A program made the position numbers and the translations under genes. DNA of 8,476 nucleotides from an uncultured Phaeodactylibacter sp. (GTDB taxonomy: Bacteria > Bacteroidota > Bacteroidia > Chitinophagales > Saprospiraceae). The notes beneath the pieces were generated by a model. The model did not search any database. It saw only the letters and a program-made list of their open reading frames with translations, and had not been told where the DNA came from. The stretch covers positions 1 to 8,476 of the forward strand of contig CAJXXJ010000131.1 in assembly GCA_913062745.1 (NCBI GenBank), in the 5' to 3' direction. Positions 1 to 6,226 of the stretch are shown here, piece by piece; the stretch's first letter is position 1; each line of letters begins with the position of its first letter.

Positions 1-20
1 CCGGACGCGAGGCAGGTACA

Positions 21-145
21 ACATGACCGCACCTACGGCGCTCCCACCATTTTTCACCGTTTTGGCTGCCAACATGATCGCACCTACGGCGCTTCAACTA
101 TTTTTTGCCGTTTTGGCTACCAATATGGTCGCACCTACGGCGCTT
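21..145 (+). repeat. 51-bp tandem array, copy A (2.4 units)
   Basis: Units start at 21, 72 and 123. Each has an ACATG-like lead, the core GCACCTACGGCGCT, and an AT-rich tail ending in TTTTGGCTRCCAA. The third unit stops just after its core, where the sequence changes to a GC-rich block. The core is an imperfect palindrome around TAC: on the minus strand GCGCC and GGTGC can pair with one G-U wobble and a 3-nt loop. Spacing is exactly 51 bp twice. Confidence 0.88.
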
Positions 146-200
146 GGCCCGGCGGTAGCCTCAGGGCTATTCCCCGGCAAGGGCCAGAGGCCCGGCAGGC
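146..200. repeat. GC-rich block, degenerate copy
   Basis: This block follows array A directly. It begins GGCCCGGCGG and carries GGGCC-AGA-GGCCC (181-193), a 5-bp inverted repeat with a 3-nt loop. The same hairpin recurs at 413-425 and 567-579 inside the better-conserved duplicated block. Similarity to those copies fades after about position 195, so this looks like an older or partial copy. Confidence 0.6.
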
Positions 201-231
201 CCAAGGGTGCAGTTTCCCACTGCGCCCTTGG
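201..231. repeat. 12-bp stem hairpin
   Basis: CCAAGGGTGCAG (201-212) pairs with CTGCGCCCTTGG (220-231) across a 7-nt loop, with one G-U wobble in 12 pairs. No T-tract follows on either strand, so a canonical intrinsic terminator is unlikely. It may be a structural part of the repeat mosaic or a remnant of another palindromic repeat. Confidence 0.7.
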
Positions 232-301
232 TTCCTCCGCGGGGATGGGGGCGGTGATCGGGCTGATTAGCTGGGTCATTGCCGGACGAGAGGCAGGTAC
301 A

Positions 302-375
302 ACATGACCGCACCTACGGCGCTCCAACTATTTTTTGCCGTTTTGGCTACCAACATGGCCGCATCTACGGCGCTC
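302..375 (+). repeat. 51-bp tandem array, copy B (1.4 units)
   Basis: Units start at 302 and 353. The second core is GCATCTACGGCGCT, one base off consensus. The array and its left flank (282-301) repeat the start of the window (1-93). That makes the array plus leader a larger duplicated module, 281 bp apart. Confidence 0.85.
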
Positions 376-484
376 GCCCGGGCGGCATCCCCGCGGTTGA
401 TTCCTCCGGCAAGGGCCAGAGGCCCGCTCCTATTGGTAGCACAGCCCATAAAAATAAACAGGAGCGCCGTAGGTGCGACCATGT
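376..484. repeat. About 110-bp direct repeat, copy 1 (with inverted core unit)
   Basis: A GC-rich block (GCCCGGGCGGCATCC at its start, hairpin GGGCC-AGA-GGCCC at 413-425) runs into an inverted core unit at 431-484. That unit reads TATTGGTAGCACAGCC, then an A-rich stretch, then AGCGCCGTAGGTGC (463-476). On the minus strand it aligns with the 51-bp unit of arrays A and B (core, T-rich tail, CTACCAATA), so it is the same family in opposite orientation. Copy 2 lies 154 bp downstream. Confidence 0.82.
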
Positions 485-530
485 GGAACCTCTCAAGTGC
501 CCAGGGTTCCAAGCTCCAAGTCTCCAGGTA

Positions 531-638
531 GCCCGGCGGCATCCCCGCGGGTGATTCCTCCGGTGAGGGCCAGAGGCCCGCTCCTATTGGTAGCACAGCC
601 AACAAAAATAAACAGAAGCGCCGTAGGTGCGGCAATAT
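531..638. repeat. About 110-bp direct repeat, copy 2 (with inverted core unit)
   Basis: This is a near-identical copy of 376-484. It has the same GC-rich block, the same hairpin (567-579) and the inverted core unit at 585-638 (core 617-630). The 46-bp linker between copies (485-530) contains a 7-bp inverted repeat, TGGAACC (484-490) and GGTTCCA (505-511). About 80 bp of C-rich sequence with no recognisable element separates this copy from the next gene. Confidence 0.82.
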
Positions 639-721
639 GATACCAGACCCACCCGGCCCACTTTCCTGGCCCATCCCCCGAACACCAGCCCCCCTCTATC
701 CGATCAATAGCAAAGCCCACT

Positions 722-1771
722 ATGAAGCCCTTTAGGAATTTTGCCCATCAGGCGGAGCAAGCCATCGACAAGACCCGTACGAAAATCAAAGAGAAGCTGG
801 ACTTATTCGACCCCGTTATTATCTTCCCGTATCTGGGGTACAGCAACGGGAAAATCGCCTACGTCAGCGGGCGCATATTGGAAAAAGAACAAGTGGTGCA
901 CGAAGTGGAGGAGTTGGAAAACAACCTCTGGGATAACCTGCACCGCACCTGGAAACGCTACGAGAGCGACGAAATTCCCCGAGTAGGCGTGGAAGGTGAG
1001 CTGGCCGGCCGCAAAACCAGCACCGTGAGCAGCGAAGAGGGGTACTTCACGCTGATTTTTGAAGATATCGAAGACTTGCAGCTGAAGGACGGCTGGCACG
1101 AGGTGCAATTGCGCATTGCTCATATGCCGTTTGATCTGGAGTACGAGGAGGAGGCCAGTGTAGAGGTCATTGTCTGCAACCAGCAGAATGAATTTGGCAT
1201 CATCTCCGATGTGGACGACACCATCATGGAGTCCAATGCCACCAGCTTTCTGAAAAAGATGCGCACCATGCTCAGCAATACGGCTCGTACCCGCGTGGTC
1301 TTCGAGGGCGTGGATAAGCTGTACCACAATCTGTGCAAGGACCACTACAACCCGATTTTCTTCGTCTCCGGCAGTTCCTACAACCTCTACGACAAGCTCA
1401 TCAAATTTTGTGAGTACAACGATATCCCCAAGGGCCCGTTCTTCCTGCGCGATATCGGGCTGAACGCCAAACAATGGATCAAGCAGGACACCCGCCCTTA
1501 CAAGCTCGACTACATCGACGAGATCATGACCACTTTTGATCAGCTCGACTTCATCTGCATTGGCGACAGCGGGCAGCAGGACCCGGAAATATACCGGGAA
1601 GCACACGAGAAATACCCGGGCCGCATCAAAGCCATCTACATCCGCCACGTGTACACCGACGAGCGGCAAAAAGAGCTGGAGGGAATGGCGTCGGAAATGG
1701 ATATCCCGCTGCTGGTGATGGAGCATTCGGGAGATGCATTGGAGCATGCAAAAGAACAGGGTTGGGTATAA
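722..1771 (+). CDS. App1-like phosphatase (DUF2183, HAD fold)
   Basis: The predicted protein has 349 residues and resembles the App1 family, named after the yeast actin-patch phosphatidate phosphatase. HAD-type catalytic motifs are visible: DVDDT at 163-167 (nucleophile D163, acid/base D165), the VSGSS/YNLYD segment at 215-224, a Lys in the RPYKLDY segment (258-264), and GDSGQQDPEIY at 281-291. The first 155 residues are an acidic, beta-rich-looking domain typical of the family and less conserved. There is no signal peptide or membrane segment, so it is probably cytoplasmic or membrane-associated. ATG 722 is the first possible start after an in-frame stop at 638-640, and no Shine-Dalgarno is seen. 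Phosphatidate as substrate is known for the yeast enzyme only. For this protein the substrate is inference. Confidence 0.85.
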   Translation: MKPFRNFAHQAEQAIDKTRTKIKEKLDLFDPVIIFPYLGYSNGKIAYVSGRILEKEQVVHEVEELENNLWDNLHRTWKRYESDEIPRVGVEGELAGRKTSTVSSEEGYFTLIFEDIEDLQLKDGWHEVQLRIAHMPFDLEYEEEASVEVIVCNQQNEFGIISDVDDTIMESNATSFLKKMRTMLSNTARTRVVFEGVDKLYHNLCKDHYNPIFFVSGSSYNLYDKLIKFCEYNDIPKGPFFLRDIGLNAKQWIKQDTRPYKLDYIDEIMTTFDQLDFICIGDSGQQDPEIYREAHEKYPGRIKAIYIRHVYTDERQKELEGMASEMDIPLLVMEHSGDALEHAKEQGWV

Positions 1772-1931
1772 GAGCTTGTTGGGATTTTACACTTCGGGCT
1801 GCTCTTGCCAAATTTTGTCCTGCTCTTCGTTGCTCTTCGGTCACGTAGCTAAGGCTATGTTCCCTCATCGCGCCTTGGCCAGAACAAAATTTGGCTGCGT
1901 TCGCTCCAAAAGCAAAATCCCAACAAGCTCT
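1771..1931. repeat. 161-bp nested inverted repeat between convergent genes
   Basis: The outer arms are perfect 18-bp inverted repeats, AGAGCTTGTTGGGATTTT (1771-1788) and its complement (1914-1931). In the same register lies a second stem, 1807-1821 with 1881-1895 (GCCAAATTTTG core, one mismatch in 15). A third stem sits at the centre, ACGTAGC (1843-1849) with GCTATGT (1854-1860), one wobble and a TAAG loop. A 10-bp tandem duplication, TGCTCTTCG(T/G), fills 1821-1840. The outer arm starts at the last base of the App1-like stop codon. It could be a MITE- or REP-like mobile repeat, a bidirectional transcript end, or both. No transposase or clear target-site duplication is seen here. Confidence 0.8.
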
Positions 1932-1966
1932 AAAAAAATGGCTGAGCAAACCATTTGCCCAGCCAT
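1931..1966 (-). terminator. Intrinsic terminator of the ferredoxin gene
   Basis: Read on the minus strand, ATGGCTGGGCAAA and TTTGCTCAGCCAT form a 13-bp stem with one G-U wobble and a 3-nt TGG loop (1938-1966). It is followed at once by a run of about seven T (1932-1938 on the plus strand as A). It lies 31 bp beyond the ferredoxin stop codon. No T-run follows in the plus direction, so it should act mainly on the minus strand. Confidence 0.82.
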
Positions 1967-1996
1967 CCAGGGAAGTATCTTATCGTAAATTGTTGC

Positions 1997-2344
1997 CTAC
2001 AGGTGCAGCCGCTCTTTACGGCCCAGCAGCACTTCTTCACTTTCCCGGCGGTCCGGGTCGTCCACACAGCAGTCTACCGGGCAGACGGCAGCGCACTGCG
2101 GCTCCTCGTGGAAGCCTACGCATTCCGTGCACTTATCGGGCACGATGTAGTAAAAATCGTCAGAAACCGGGTCGTGCTGCGCGTCAGCGTCTACTTCCGA
2201 ACCATCCTCCAGCTTGTAGGAGCCGGAAACGCCGGTGCCATCCGAAATCGCCCACTCCACGCCACCTTCGTAGATCGCGTTATTGGGGCATTCCGGTTCG
2301 CAAGCGCCGCAGTTGATGCATTCATCGGTTATTATGATAGCCAT
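1997..2344 (-). CDS. 2[4Fe-4S] ferredoxin
   Basis: This 115-residue, acidic, soluble protein carries two cluster-binding Cys sets. The first is C9-x2-C12-x2-C15-x3-C19-P. The second is C72-x2-C75-x8-C84-x3-C88-P, with two further Cys at 92-93. The widened x8 spacing resembles the Allochromatium-type ferredoxin family (also YfhL). A roughly 40-residue acidic stretch (about 27-68) separates the motifs, and a charged tail (94-115) follows. It should be a low-potential cytoplasmic electron carrier; the redox partner cannot be told from this window. The start [10 protein letters not shown] matches how such proteins begin. Upstream is AAAAAAGATATACC, with only weak Shine-Dalgarno character. The gene has its own promoter and terminator, so it is probably monocistronic. 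Confidence 0.94.
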   Translation of the reverse strand: MAIIITDECINCGACEPECPNNAIYEGGVEWAISDGTGVSGSYKLEDGSEVDADAQHDPVSDDFYYIVPDKCTECVGFHEEPQCAAVCPVDCCVDDPDRRESEEVLLGRKERLHL

Positions 2345-2398
2345 GGTATATCTTTTTTCAACTTAACATTAAAGGGCTACTATGGTTTGTTGCTCCCG

Positions 2399-2429
2399 CA
2401 AAAATAAGGCGGCACTACGGATTTTCAAA
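2399..2429 (-). promoter_or_regulatory. Bacteroidota-type promoter for the ferredoxin gene
   Basis: On the minus strand TTTG (2429-2426) is followed by a 19-bp spacer and TATTTTTG (2406-2399). This matches the known Bacteroidota primary-sigma pattern TTTG-N19 to 21-TAnnTTTG exactly. A start of transcription near 2393 would leave a leader of about 50 nt before the ATG at 2344. Confidence 0.68.
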
Positions 2430-2497
2430 AGCAGGGCCCAACTTGTTCCCGGCATCTGCTTTTCCGCTGCTGTGCGGGATTTTGGCCGTCCCGGCTG

Positions 2498-2527
2498 TTT
2501 CAAAGCCCACCATAAAATGTATATTTG
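2498..2527 (+). promoter_or_regulatory. Candidate promoter for mutS
   Basis: TATATTTG (2520-2527) is a full match to the Bacteroidota -7 element TAnnTTTG. The -33 element would be TTTC (2498-2501), one base off TTTG, with an 18-bp spacer. Transcription would begin near 2533 and give a leader of about 50 nt. It diverges from the ferredoxin promoter, with roughly 70 bp between the two -33 boxes. Confidence 0.5.
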
Positions 2528-2542
2528 CTGGTCACATGAATC

Positions 2543-2554
2543 CGGAACGTTCCG
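2543..2554. promoter_or_regulatory. 12-bp palindrome just downstream of the mutS promoter
   Basis: CGGAACGTTCCG is a perfect palindrome. Flanking AAT and ATT extend it imperfectly, with one extra C on the left. It sits where a repressor would cover the start of transcription. No regulator is recognised, and the palindrome could be chance. Confidence 0.3.
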
Positions 2555-2583
2555 ATTGAACAACCCACAAAATAAGCAGCGCT

Positions 2584-5229
2584 TTGGCAAAGGGAACCAA
2601 AAAGAAAGAAAGCAAAAAGGTTACGCCGCTCATGCAGCAGTACTTCAAGGTCAAGTCCAAGCATCCGGACGCGATCCTGTTGTTCCGGGTGGGCGACTTT
2701 TACGAAACCTTTGGTGAAGACGCTGTGACGGCCGCTCAGGTGCTGGGCATTGTACAGACCAAACGCAACAACGGCGGCAGCGATATCGAGCTGGCTGGTT
2801 TTCCGCACCACTCCATGGACCTCTACCTGCCGCGCCTCGTGCGCGCCGGTTACCGGGTGGCCATCTGCGAGCAGCTGGAAAAACCCAGCCCGCAAAAAAA
2901 AGTCGTGCGCCGCGGTGTGACCGAAGTGGTAACCCCGGGCGTGGCGGTAGATGATAAGCTGCTCGACCACAAATCGAATAACTACCTGGCCTCTCTTTTT
3001 TTCGGCAAGAAGGGGCAGGCGGGCGTGGCTTTCCTGGATATTTCCACCGGTGAGTTTCTGGCCTGCGAGGGGAGTTTGGCTTACGCCGAAAAACTGATCC
3101 AAAGCTTTGCGCCCTCTGAAATCCTTTTTCCGAAAGACCGCAGGAATGAGTTTCAAAAGCAATTTGGCGACAAGCTCTACACCTACTGCCTCGACGAATG
3201 GGTGTACACCCTGGATTATACCCGTGAAAAACTGCTGGAGCACTTCGAAGTGAAAAACCTGAAAGGCTTCGGCCTGGAAGATATGGAGCTGGCACAGATT
3301 GCTGCCGGCGCTACGCTGCACTATCTGTCCACCACCGAGAATAAGAACCTGAAACACGTCAACGGGCTGAGCCGCATCGAACCCGAGCGCTACGTTTGGC
3401 TCGACCGCTTCACCGTCCGCAACCTCGAGCTGGTTTACAGCAATCACGAAACAGGCGTGCCGCTGCTCAAAGTCCTGGACCACACCGTATCGCCCATGGG
3501 CGCCCGGATGCTGAAAAAATGGTGCGTGCTGCCGCTCACCTCGGCTGTCGCGATCAATAAGCGGCTGGAAGTGGTCGACTACCTGTACGAGCAGCAGGAG
3601 CTCAACCGTGAAATGGGCGAGTACCTGCAGCAAATGGGCGACCTGGAACGGCTGATTTCCAAAGTGCCGCTCGGCAAGATCAACCCGCGGGAGGTCAAGC
3701 AGGTGCAGAAAGCCCTGGAGCTGATCAGGCCCATCAAGGAACTGCTGCAGGCTGCCGACAACCCGAACCTGGCCAAACTGGGTGAGGGGCTCAACCCCTG
3801 CGAACTGCTACGGGACGAAATCAAAAAGCAAATACTGGAAGACCCGCCCGTCAACCTGGCTAAAGGCGGCGTCATGGCGGATGGCTTCCACGAAGAGCTG
3901 GATGAGCTGCGCAACATCGTCAACAACAGCAAGGAGCTGCTGCTCGATATTCAGCGCAACGAGAGTGAGCGCACAGGCATCAATAGCCTGAAGATCGGCT
4001 TCAATAATGTCTTCGGCTACTACCTGGAGGTCACCAACAAATACAAAAACCAAGTGCCGCCGGAGTGGACCCGCAAGCAGACGCTGACCAATGCAGAGCG
4101 CTACATCACCGATGAGCTGAAAAAGCTGGAATCCAAAATTCTCGGTGCCGAAGAAAAAATCCTGGCCCTGGAGGAGCAGCTGTTCGAACAGCTCGTCTTT
4201 ACCCTGGCCGATTACATACAGCCGATACAGCACAACGCCCACCTGCTGGCGAATATCGACTGCCTGCTCAGCTTTGCCCGGGTGGCCAAAAAGCACAAAT
4301 ACTGCCGCCCGCAAATCAACGACGGCACCGGCATCGACATCAAGCAGGGGCGGCACCCGGTCATCGAACAGCAGCTGCCCATTGATGCGCCCTACGTGCC
4401 TAATGACGTACAACTCGACACCGACGAGCAACAGATTATGATGATCACCGGCCCTAACATGGCGGGTAAATCGGCGCTTTTGCGGCAAACCGCCCTCATC
4501 TGCCTCATGGCACAGATGGGCTGCTTCGTGCCCGCCGAGGAGGCGCACATCGGGCTGATCGACAAAATCTTCACCCGGGTGGGCGCTTCGGATAATATCT
4601 CTTCCGGCGAGTCGACCTTCATGGTGGAGATGAACGAGACGGCCTCCATCATGAATAACATCTCCGACCGCAGCCTCATCCTGCTCGATGAGATTGGCCG
4701 GGGTACAAGCACCTACGACGGCATCTCCATTGCCTGGTCGATTGCTGAATTCCTGCACAATAACGGCAGTGCGCGGCCCAAAACGCTCTTCGCCACCCAC
4801 TACCACGAGCTGAACGAGCTGGCGAAGAAATTCGACCGCATCAAAAACTTTCACATCTCCACCCGGGAGGTCGGCAACAAGGTCATCTTTTTGCGGAAGC
4901 TGGTACCCGGCGGCAGCGAGCACAGTTTTGGTATACACGTAGCGAAAATGGCGGGCATGCCGAGGGGGATCGTGGAACGCGCCGCGCATATTCTGACGCA
5001 GCTGGAGCAAAAGCGGATCAATCAGGAAGAAAACGGCGAAGTGCAGGCGGCTAAGCCGGACACCAGCAAAATCTCTACCGAAACCCTGCAGCTTAGCATA
5101 TTCGAGACAGTAGACCCGACTGCCGGTAAGATCAAGGAAGCGCTAAGCGACCTCAATATCAACAATATGACCCCGATAGAGTGCATGATGAAACTGAATG
5201 AACTGAAGGGGCTGCTGGAAGAGGGGTGA
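2584..5229 (+). CDS. mutS: DNA mismatch repair protein MutS
   Basis: The 881-residue protein recognises base mismatches and small loops and recruits MutL. All MutS parts are present in order. The mismatch-wedge motif GDFYE is at 37-41 (F39, E41). The connector, lever and clamp regions span roughly 130-570. The ATPase domain has Walker A TGPNMAGKS (622-630), a signature loop with SSGEST (673-678), Walker B LILLDEIGRG (698-707; D702, E703) and the ATH switch (737-739; H739). Near the C-terminus QLSIF (836-840) fits the sliding-clamp-binding pattern QL(S/D)LF, followed by a short helical tail. The start is taken as TTG 2584. It gives MAKGTKKKESKKVTPLMQQY, matching the Lys-rich lead of Bacteroidota MutS. 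The first ATG (2632, Met17) would remove that lead and leave MQQYFK. No clear Shine-Dalgarno is present. Confidence 0.98.
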   Translation: MAKGTKKKESKKVTPLMQQYFKVKSKHPDAILLFRVGDFYETFGEDAVTAAQVLGIVQTKRNNGGSDIELAGFPHHSMDLYLPRLVRAGYRVAICEQLEKPSPQKKVVRRGVTEVVTPGVAVDDKLLDHKSNNYLASLFFGKKGQAGVAFLDISTGEFLACEGSLAYAEKLIQSFAPSEILFPKDRRNEFQKQFGDKLYTYCLDEWVYTLDYTREKLLEHFEVKNLKGFGLEDMELAQIAAGATLHYLSTTENKNLKHVNGLSRIEPERYVWLDRFTVRNLELVYSNHETGVPLLKVLDHTVSPMGARMLKKWCVLPLTSAVAINKRLEVVDYLYEQQELNREMGEYLQQMGDLERLISKVPLGKINPREVKQVQKALELIRPIKELLQAADNPNLAKLGEGLNPCELLRDEIKKQILEDPPVNLAKGGVMADGFHEELDELRNIVNNSKELLLDIQRNESERTGINSLKIGFNNVFGYYLEVTNKYKNQVPPEWTRKQTLTNAERYITDELKKLESKILGAEEKILALEEQLFEQLVFTLADYIQPIQHNAHLLANIDCLLSFARVAKKHKYCRPQINDGTGIDIKQGRHPVIEQQLPIDAPYVPNDVQLDTDEQQIMMITGPNMAGKSALLRQTALICLMAQMGCFVPAEEAHIGLIDKIFTRVGASDNISSGESTFMVEMNETASIMNNISDRSLILLDEIGRGTSTYDGISIAWSIAEFLHNNGSARPKTLFATHYHELNELAKKFDRIKNFHISTREVGNKVIFLRKLVPGGSEHSFGIHVAKMAGMPRGIVERAAHILTQLEQKRINQEENGEVQAAKPDTSKISTETLQLSIFETVDPTAGKIKEALSDLNINNMTPIECMMKLNELKGLLEEG

Positions 5230-5232
5230 GGC

Positions 5233-5266
5233 AAAAAAAATGCCCGGCCATTCAGCTGCCGGGCAT
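5233..5266 (-). terminator. Strong hairpin after mutS, T-run only on the minus strand
   Basis: ATGCCCGGC (5240-5248) pairs perfectly with GCCGGGCAT (5258-5266) around a 9-nt loop, 11 bp after the mutS stop codon. The eight-base run (A on the plus strand, 5233-5240) lies on the mutS side, so a canonical terminator reads leftward, although no minus-strand gene feeds it. In the mutS direction the stem is followed by CGTAAAAAAG, and a T7 run appears only at 5287-5293. It may still protect or end the mutS mRNA as a 3' hairpin. Confidence 0.6.
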
Positions 5267-5315
5267 CGTAAAAAAGAGGTTTGGGATTTTTTTCATTTGG
5301 GATTCCGGCGCTTAG

Positions 5316-5328
5316 GCTGACCGTCAGC
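5316..5328. promoter_or_regulatory. Palindrome in the dapB upstream region
   Basis: GCTGAC-C-GTCAGC is a perfect 6+6 inverted repeat around one base, about 95 bp before dapB. It could be an operator. No fully matching TAnnTTTG promoter element is seen between it and dapB; the nearest, TGCCTTTG (5357-5364), is one base off and lacks a well-placed -33 box. Confidence 0.3.
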
Positions 5329-5423
5329 AAATGAATATTGTACTTATTTGTTTGGTTGCCTTTGAGACGGCTATGGTATTCCGGGGTCACATTTTTCGCA
5401 TCATTTTTTAAAAAAGAAAGTTC

Positions 5424-6143
5424 ATGTCCAAAATCGCACTGCTGGGATACGGTAAAATGGGGAAAGCTATAGAGCAGCTCGCACTGAATGCCGGCGACCA
5501 AATAGTGCTGCGTATCGACGCCTCCAACACGGGAGAACTGACGGCTGAAAACCTGAAAAGAGCAGACGTGGCTATCGATTTCAGTCAGCCGGAGGTCGGG
5601 TTTGCGAATATTATGGCCTGCATTGATGCCGGCGTGCCCGTCGTCAGTGGTACTACGGGCTGGCTCGGCCGCTACGGAGAAGTGGAAAAGGCCTGTAAGG
5701 AAAAGGGCGGCGCGTTCTTCTACGCCTCCAATTTCAGCGTAGGCGTCAATTTGTTTTTTGCGCTCAATGAGCAGCTGGCGGCATTGATGGAGGACTGGCC
5801 GCAGTACCGCCCCGAGATGACGGAAATCCACCACACCCAAAAGCTCGATGCGCCGAGCGGCACGGCCATCACTTTGGCGGAAGCCCTGATTGAACGCCTG
5901 AGCCGCACCCGCGACTGGAAAAACGAGGCAACGGATGCGGAAGGCACGCTGCCCATCCTTTCTGAGCGGGAAGGCGATGTGAAGGGTACCCACGAAATCC
6001 GCTACCGCTCCGCCGTGGACACCATCACCATCCGCCACGAAGCGCACAGCCGGGAAGGCTTTGCCCGGGGTGCTCTGCAGGCAGCCCACTGGCTCATTGG
6101 CAAGCAGGGCGTATTTGGCATGAAGGATATGCTGGGGCTGTGA
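5424..6143 (+). CDS. dapB: 4-hydroxy-tetrahydrodipicolinate reductase
   Basis: This 239-residue cytoplasmic enzyme performs the NAD(P)H-dependent reduction in the diaminopimelate/lysine pathway, which supplies peptidoglycan and lysine. The N-terminal Rossmann domain begins MSKIALLGYGKMG, with the dinucleotide loop at 8-13. SGTTGW follows at 75-80. The catalytic and substrate signature EIHHTQKLDAPSGTA spans 134-148, with H136 and K140 in the positions of the E. coli His-Lys catalytic pair. The short length fits Bacteroidota-type DapB. The ATG at 5424 is preceded by AAAAAAGAAAG, which is A-rich with weak Shine-Dalgarno character, and by a T6A6 tract (5404-5415). No other dap gene is adjacent. 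It may lead an operon with the next three genes. Confidence 0.97.
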   Translation: MSKIALLGYGKMGKAIEQLALNAGDQIVLRIDASNTGELTAENLKRADVAIDFSQPEVGFANIMACIDAGVPVVSGTTGWLGRYGEVEKACKEKGGAFFYASNFSVGVNLFFALNEQLAALMEDWPQYRPEMTEIHHTQKLDAPSGTAITLAEALIERLSRTRDWKNEATDAEGTLPILSEREGDVKGTHEIRYRSAVDTITIRHEAHSREGFARGALQAAHWLIGKQGVFGMKDMLGL

Positions 6144-6226
6144 TCTTTTTGTGGTTCTTGCCTATTGGCAACGCATTGAGCAGCATCTGCTTAAATTAGC
6201 TGCATATTGAAAAACATGGAAGGAAT

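Larger units (their letters stand above)
1..640. repeat. Gene-free mosaic of one repeat family
   Basis: No believable gene lies here. The stretch is built from a 14-bp core, GCACCTACGGCGCT, that occurs at 29, 80, 131 and 310, and with one change at 361. It also occurs in reverse complement at 463 and 617. Positions 1-93 recur at 282-374 with about nine differences, and 376-484 recurs at 531-638 at an offset of 154 bp. Open frames exist on both strands, but their peptides are just the DNA repeats read in register (51 bp is 17 codons). The window begins inside a copy, so the region probably extends to the left. Function is unknown. Such intergenic families are expected to be multicopy in the genome, which this window alone cannot show. 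Confidence 0.85.

Noticed and set aside
21..476. CRISPR-like array
   Set aside because: The segments between cores are themselves repeated rather than unique spacers, only two or three units are in tandem, orientation switches, and no cas genes are present.
94..720. Several small open frames on both strands before the App1-like gene
   Set aside because: Their peptides are readings of the DNA repeats in different frames. They overlap one another and lack start signals or a recognisable domain.
1626..1988. Small proteins read from either strand of the 1771-1931 element
   Set aside because: The frames coincide with a nested inverted repeat and extend into the end of the App1-like gene. No domain or start signal is visible.
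2543..2554. LexA/SOS box before mutS
   Set aside because: A GAAC-N4-GTTC type box needs a four-base gap between half-sites. Here GGAAC and GTTCC abut directly.
2500..5010. Long minus-strand open frames opposite mutS (377 and 400 codons)
   Set aside because: They are shadows of a highly conserved GC-rich coding region, with no family resemblance and an unambiguous gene on the plus strand. The same applies to the frames opposite the App1-like gene and dapB.
5267..5423. Lysine riboswitch before dapB
   Set aside because: The spacer is too short and lacks the long multi-helix leader of the lysine riboswitch. Only a 13-bp palindrome and A/T tracts are seen.
6158..6171. Hairpin TTGCC-TATT-GGCAA after dapB as a terminator
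   Set aside because: The stem is only five pairs with no following T-run. The next gene is on the same strand 55 bp later, so read-through is more likely.
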